A DNA stretch of 64,000 nucleotides from Paralichthys olivaceus (lineage: Eukaryota; Chordata; Actinopteri; Pleuronectiformes; Paralichthyidae): contig NC_091113.1 of assembly GCF_024713975.1 (NCBI RefSeq), positions 14,334,501 through 14,398,500 of the forward strand, read 5' to 3'. Below are positions 58,830 to 64,000 of this stretch, in pieces (the stretch's first letter is position 1; each line of letters starts with the position of its first letter). Position numbers and translations under genes: made by a program. The notes below the pieces were generated by a model. That model was given only the letters and a program-made list of their open reading frames with translations, was not told the DNA's origin and did no database searches.

Positions 58830-61800
58830 ATGCTAAGACTCGCATGGCGTCGGTCGGTGTCCACAAGCAGCGGCAGTGAGCCTGCTCGCCTCCTGACTGC
58901 GGGGATCTGTGGAGCGGACAGCTGGCAGCAGAGGTCCGGGGGCAACGCGAGGGGCTTCAGACTCACTCCCCTCCCACCACCAGGCGACCAGTCCCCGCTG
59001 CTCCATCCTCAGCCGGCCCGCTTCCTCAGGTAAAACACGGCCGCTGCTAACGCTAAGTTAGCCAGAGACAAGTAAACAGCTAACACGTGAAGTGTGGCTG
59101 TGGAGACGGGACGAGTAGAGGCATGCGGAACTCCCTTAACAATAATACAGTTTAAAACTTCCCGATGCTTCAACACGGCCACTGCGCATCCTCTTGTTAA
59201 CAAAGACGTCCATAGATAACCCAAATGCCTCAAGCAATAATTCGGTATTAGTTATATAAGCTGCCAAACATCCCTTATGCTCAATAACTTGCTCTATTTT
59301 GTAGCTAGTTTGCGCAGAACGTTGCACCTGCTGTATCGTTGTAATGTAGCTAACTCCCTGTGGTTGTCGTGTTAAGAACGAGCTGGATATGCGTCTATTT
59401 GTCGCATCGATTAAGCCGAATTTCAAGAAAAGGGCTGTTATTCAAATAAAACGAGTTCAGCCATGTTTTCTGGAGCTTAAATGTGTGCTGAAAAGCAACG
59501 TCATATAAAATGAGCTGATATTGAAACGGAGTTCTGCAGATCGGCTCACAGCTGCAGCGAGGCTTGAGAAGCAGCATCTGCAGGATCAGCTCATCAGGAC
59601 ACGGGTTAATACTATGAATGCTACTTTAAGCAACATAAGGCAGGCCAGGCTGCACACTGTCAATAAAGATTAGTTTGGATTAGACAAGGACACTGGAAAT
59701 ACACGTTTACCTTTTTAGGGGGGATTAAAATAGCACATTGTTAACAGCAGACATTTGACTTTTCATTGCAGGAAACCCTCAGCTGTAATAATAACACTGA
59801 GCATAACACACACAGGTGTCTGCATCTATTGCACTGGGCTCTCCTGCTGGGACATGTCAACATCAGTCAAACTGTGGGTCTTGTCAGTGATGTATTTGTG
59901 CACGTATTTGGACACACTTATTTTGTTGACCTGTATTTGCATCAGTATTTCAGTCACTGACTGAGCTGTACACTGGGGTTCAAAGGTCAGATACCACTTC
60001 CTCACTCAATGGTCTCTGACCCACTGTTATGACGATTACAGCTAAATAACTAGAATACCAGTCAGAGTACATCAACCCACTTATGAAACCAGATTTAAAT
60101 TCACTAGATCCTGATTTTTATTTGGATCTGCACCAAATTAGCTGAGTACTATAGTAAAAATTGCACTATAGTAAACTACAGTAAACAGAGAGGACCCCCC
60201 TCTTAGATAAAACATACAAGTGAAAACATCACTAGGATTAATTTATATTCAATTTCTGTCAAAAATCTCTTTCACCTAAATCTTACACACTGGACCTTTA
60301 ATTAACATGTCAGTTTTCTTTCATCAAGAACCATGAATGAAAATGAGTAATGAGTTCATCAGTGGGTCATGCCCCACCCCTCCACAAACATTTATGGAAA
60401 TTGGTTGAGTAGTTTTTGCTTAATCCTGCAAATAAACAATCAAACAACATCGAGCAAAACATAATTATATGAGATGATACGATTATATGATATGAGCCTT
60501 TCACAGACATATTTTATCAGTGTGTATGTTTACCTATATGGGCCAATGAAAAAATGCACAATACATATGCATTTATGTTAATATTTTATGTATAAAAGTT
60601 ATAGTTTCCTTAATTCAAGTTCTATATATTGGGTTGTATTTGTATTTTCCTTTTCTTTGCAGTTTTATTTATAATAAATATGCCAATTTGAAACATATAT
60701 TGAAAGTGTATTACTTTCAAATATCTGTATAGGCACCAGCCACAAAACATCTATACATCTTTATCTATATAAAATAACCAATTTCATGAAGCAAACAATT
60801 CGGCTGTAGCAGTCTGATACCTGGACTAGTGTGCACTCTATTATCAACGCCGTTTTCAAAACAGTGGGTATGTTTGTGTCCAGTCCGTCTGTCTTCATGA
60901 GCATGGCATCAGGGGGTGAAGGTCCACCCTCCACTCCTCACAGACACACCAACAGGTTAGCCAAGGAGAGGTCACCCTACCTTCTACAACATGCGCACAA
61001 CCCTGTCGACTGGTGAGTGACTAAACTGCACATATGTATATATATCCTGAATGCTGATATTACACAGACCGACGTGATATTTGTTTTAGGTATCCATGGG
61101 GACAAGATGCTTTCGACAAAGCCAGGAACGAGGACAAACCGATTTTTTTATCCGGTAGGAAGCTGCTTTTACACCTGGTACAAAAGGATTGACCCTACTT
61201 TCCCTGTTCCATGTCCGCTGAGAGTTTGTACTCGCACCAGTCATAACTGGTCACATGTCAGTGCCCATGGTTCCATTCATAATAAAATGAGGGTCAAGGT
61301 CAGTCTGGATTTCCAAGCATGGGTGCCTCAGTTCATTTTTTTAGGCGACTTCATTCCAAATTCCCTGATGCTTCAGTTTGAGAGAAGGGAATCTATCTCC
61401 TTGAAGTCCATGTAACTCATACCTAGACAAAGCTTTGATATGAGATGACGTGAACTGTCTTATTATCTGTGGATCTCTGTTCCTCCCTGACCACCAGTGG
61501 GCTACTCGACGTGCCACTGGTGCCATGTCATGGAGAGGGAGTCATTCGAGGATGAGGAAATTGGAAGAATTCTCAGCGACAACTTTGTCTGCATCAAACT
61601 GGACCGAGAAGAGAGACCTGATGTGGACAAGGTCTACATGACCTTTGTTCAGGTGTGTGCACACTTGTTTTCTCCGGTAGATCTTTCTTATCTCTCTTCT
61701 TCAGCTAATGTTGTGTCATGTCTTTTGGTTGCTAACATCTGTAGGCAACAAGTGGAGGTGGAGGATGGCCCATGAGCGTTTGGTTGACCCCTGATCTTAA

Positions 61801-63926
61801 ACCTTTCATCGGAGGCACCTACTTTCCTCCTAGAGACCATGGGAGACGACCTGGACTCAAGACAGTCCTGTCCAGAATCATGGAACAGGTAAACAGGCTT
61901 GTTTGTGTTGTGTGTGTCAGCACAGATAGTCTTGACGTTTCTTTTTTAAACCTTTAGATGGAGCAATGTGAGCAGCTTCCCCTTGCTTTTAGCCTTAATG
62001 CTGATTTAGGCTAACTGTCTCCTGGCCTTATATTTAATGGGTGGAAATGACAGCGGTAACGATCTTTTCAGCTCACCCTTGGCAAGAAAATAAGTGGGCA
62101 TATTTCCCGAAATGGTAAATTGTTCCTTTAAGCAACACTTATTATTATAATTACATTTAATTTCGCAGATGTAAGTAATATCAGTGGGCTAGAGGGGGCA
62201 ATGCAGCAGCAGAGGAGGAAAAAGTGAACAAATCCAAATCTCTTATCATCTTAAAGTGTGTTCATGTTTATGACGTCCTCAGTGTTAGTGTTGTTTTTTG
62301 CCCTAGTTTCTTTTGGTAAATAGTTCTCAGCCTCGTGCGTCATCTCTGTTATCACTACATTTGGTATGTATGACTTATGTTCCCCAGTGGCAGAATAACC
62401 GTCCTGCTTTGGAGTCCAGCGGGGAGAGGATCCTTGAAGCTCTAAAGAAAGGCACCGCTGTAGCTGCAAACCCTGGGGAGAGTCCACCTCTGGCCCCAGA
62501 TGTTGCTAATCGCTGCTTCCAGCAGTTGGCCCATTCTTACGAGGAGGAGTACGGAGGCTTCAGAGATGCTCCCAAGTTCCCGAAACCAGGTAGACGAGAA
62601 AGACCCTGAATGTTCACCCCGCCCACTTTTGTGTTTCCCCCCCCCCCCCCCCCAAACCTCACTATTTTTCCATCTCTCTTTCTCACTCCATAGTGAATCT
62701 GATGTTCCTCATGTCTTACTGGTCTGTGAATCGCTCCACGTCAGAAGGGGTTGAGGCTCTTCAGATGGCCTTGCACACACTCCGCATGATGGCGCTGGGA
62801 GGCATCCACGACCACGTGGCACAGGTTCACACCATAGACCGTATTTTAATACAGACAAAGCATCTCCAATCTGCCACATGTGCAGAAATGAAGGCCGAAA
62901 GATCCTATATACAAACTGTGCCATCTTCCACATTGAAAGCCACAAACCTGCTGATACACAAACTTGAGCAATTTTTATAATGAATTATTTTTTATAGCAT
63001 CAAATAACAAATTCAAACCAAACACATCAGAAAATAGTCACGTGAATAAACATCAATGTGATGAGAAATTCTAAAAAGGACATTATTTTAGAAAAATGTA
63101 TTTGAGGTGTACTTTGGCTTTTTAATATGATCCATGTCCCATCCACTAACATGAAGGAGGCAGGGTTTGTGACTGTTATTGCAGCCAGCCACCAGGGGGT
63201 GATAGAGACTCTTTGGCTTCACTTTTTGGATGCTGTCATGTCGTCCGTCTTTGTATACAGTCAATGTATCAAACATTTTGTTCTACAGTGACTCTCACTA
63301 TTAATTAAATTAACAGTCAACAGAAGATTAACTGTAACTTTTATATTTATCAATTATTAGCATTTCACTAATTTCTTTAATTTAAAAAAAATCAAATTTT
63401 CTCTGGTTCCAGCTTCTCCAGTTTGAGAAGATGCCACTTTACTCTACAGCCGGACGTTGACCAGATAAAACAACACAGTTTTAGAGCAATGTTTTGGGCT
63501 TGAGAAGTTATAATATCCATTTTCCAATGAATCGAGTAATAAAGAACATGATCAATCAATATTATTGCTAATTGAGAATATTTACTTCTTGCAGCACAAG
63601 TTAGTTGATAGAAACCACCATATGTACTTTATTAGTCTTTCTATTACCATTAACTTTAGCTTTCCATTTTTTTCATTTCAGGTTAGATTTGCTTACGTTG
63701 CACAAGGTTATGTTTCCAGAGAAACGGAAAACTGGCTCTAATAATATAGTGTGCAAGTGCAACCAATAGACGGTATATACTGTATCTCCTCCAATGCTCT
63801 CTTTATGTCCCTCTCTCTCAGGGTTTTCATCGTTACTCTACTGACTCCTCCTGGCATGTTCCGCACTTCGAAAAGATGTTGTATGACCAAGCTCAGCTGG
63901 CTGTGGCCTACATAACTGCCTCCCAG
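58830..63926 (+). CDS. spata20: SPATA20 (DUF255 thioredoxin-like), 5' half
   Basis: Exons seen: 58830-59029, 60884-61012, 61090-61154, 61498-61652, 61745-61888, 62388-62589, 62694-62824, 63822-63926; 1,131 nt, 377 codons in phase, about half the roughly 780-residue protein. The rest lies beyond the window. The start ATG (58830) opens an Arg-rich leader [16 protein letters not shown] like a mitochondrial presequence. Then come [40 protein letters not shown] and the thioredoxin-like CxxC in [19 protein letters not shown] (Cys codons 61512-61514 and 61521-61523), followed by [38 protein letters not shown] and [20 protein letters not shown]. The family (bacterial YyaL-like) joins a thioredoxin fold to an alpha/alpha toroid; its reaction is not established. 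The acceptor of exon 2 could instead be at 60902 (same phase, six codons shorter). Confidence 0.92.
59030..60883. other. spata20 intron 1 with nested repeats
   Basis: Contains a reverse-oriented family A repeat split into 60087-60140 and 60350-60450 by about 200 bp of other sequence that ends 'cttacacactggaccttta'. AT-rich otherwise, no coding exon needed. Confidence 0.6.
60087..60450 (-). mobile_element. Family A repeat interrupted by another element fragment
   Basis: 'attcactagatcctgatttt' and 'ggatctgcaccaaatta' (60087-60140) and 'ggaaattggttgagtagttt' with 'ttaatcctgca' (60395-60430) are parts of family A in reverse. Between them, around 60141-60305, is sequence ending 'ctaaatcttacacactggac', which matches the end of a different fish nonautonomous element. 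Confidence 0.5.
62637..62653. repeat. Poly-C run in spata20 intron
   Basis: Seventeen consecutive C between exons 62388-62589 and 62694-62824; also useful as a site of likely assembly error. Confidence 0.95.
62825..63821. other. spata20 intron with family B repeat
   Basis: Bounded by CAG|gttcac and ctctctcag|GGTTTTCATC. A copy of dispersed repeat family B lies at about 63040-63270 ('ataaacatcaatgtgatgag', 'agccaccagggggtgatag', 'tatacagtcaatg'). Confidence 0.65.
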
Positions 63927-63963
63927 GTGTGTGTGCATGTGTGTGTGCGTGCGTGCGTGTGTA
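63926..63963. repeat. (GT)n-rich microsatellite at a spata20 donor
   Basis: Imperfect GT/GC-GT run that starts at the splice donor of exon 63822-63926 (CAG|gtgtgt). Confidence 0.85.
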
Positions 63964-64000
63964 TTCTTTGCCTATCTGACAGGGCAATTATCCCTCCATC

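Overview
The window is a stretch of vertebrate nuclear DNA, almost certainly from a ray-finned (teleost) fish. The genes are split by many GT..AG introns. Their protein matches are to vertebrate families, and the interspersed repeats are of kinds I know from percomorph fish genomes. An apparently intact pepsinogen gene argues for a fish with a working stomach, because stomachless lineages have generally lost these genes. I see no bacterial, viral or CRISPR content. The repeat names and the lineage call come from memory, not from a search.

Left part (1-18.5 kb), + strand: the 3' half of slc39a11 (zinc transporter ZIP11) as five small exons spread over 11.6 kb, in long introns carrying a nonautonomous DNA-transposon-like element, tRNA-like SINE heads and microsatellites. 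Its upstream exons are not recognisable here. At 20.96-22.61 kb on the - strand lies a complete two-exon asb12-like gene (ankyrin repeats plus SOCS box). A repeat-rich spacer follows, and it contains a relic of a C-type lectin exon.

Centre (25.84-50.35 kb), + strand: a complete, open, 41-exon polycystin-1 gene (pkd1). All exon phases join, giving 4,134 residues: signal peptide, C-type lectin domain, LDL-A-like segment, PKD repeat array (one 3.66-kb exon), REJ, GAIN/GPS with an HL|T site, TM1, PLAT, ten further membrane segments with a TOP domain, a coiled coil and an unusually long tail. It lacks the LRR-WSC-first-PKD block that precedes the lectin domain in human polycystin-1.

Right part, + strand, gene dense: a nine-exon pepsinogen (51.80-54.62 kb) with a TATA box, a six-exon plcxd1-like gene (55.96-57.99 kb), and the 5' half of spata20 (58.83 kb to beyond the window), preceded by a 203-bp tandem duplication and a 22-bp tandem repeat.

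The six genes have unrelated jobs (metal transport, ubiquitin ligase adaptor, mechanosensory/ciliary receptor, gastric protease, phosphodiesterase-like enzyme, mitochondrial/sperm protein), so the layout reflects chromosomal synteny and not a pathway. I found no new biological system. The most notable items are the N-terminally shortened pkd1, the nearby relic lectin exon, the long pkd1 tail and the layered repeats.
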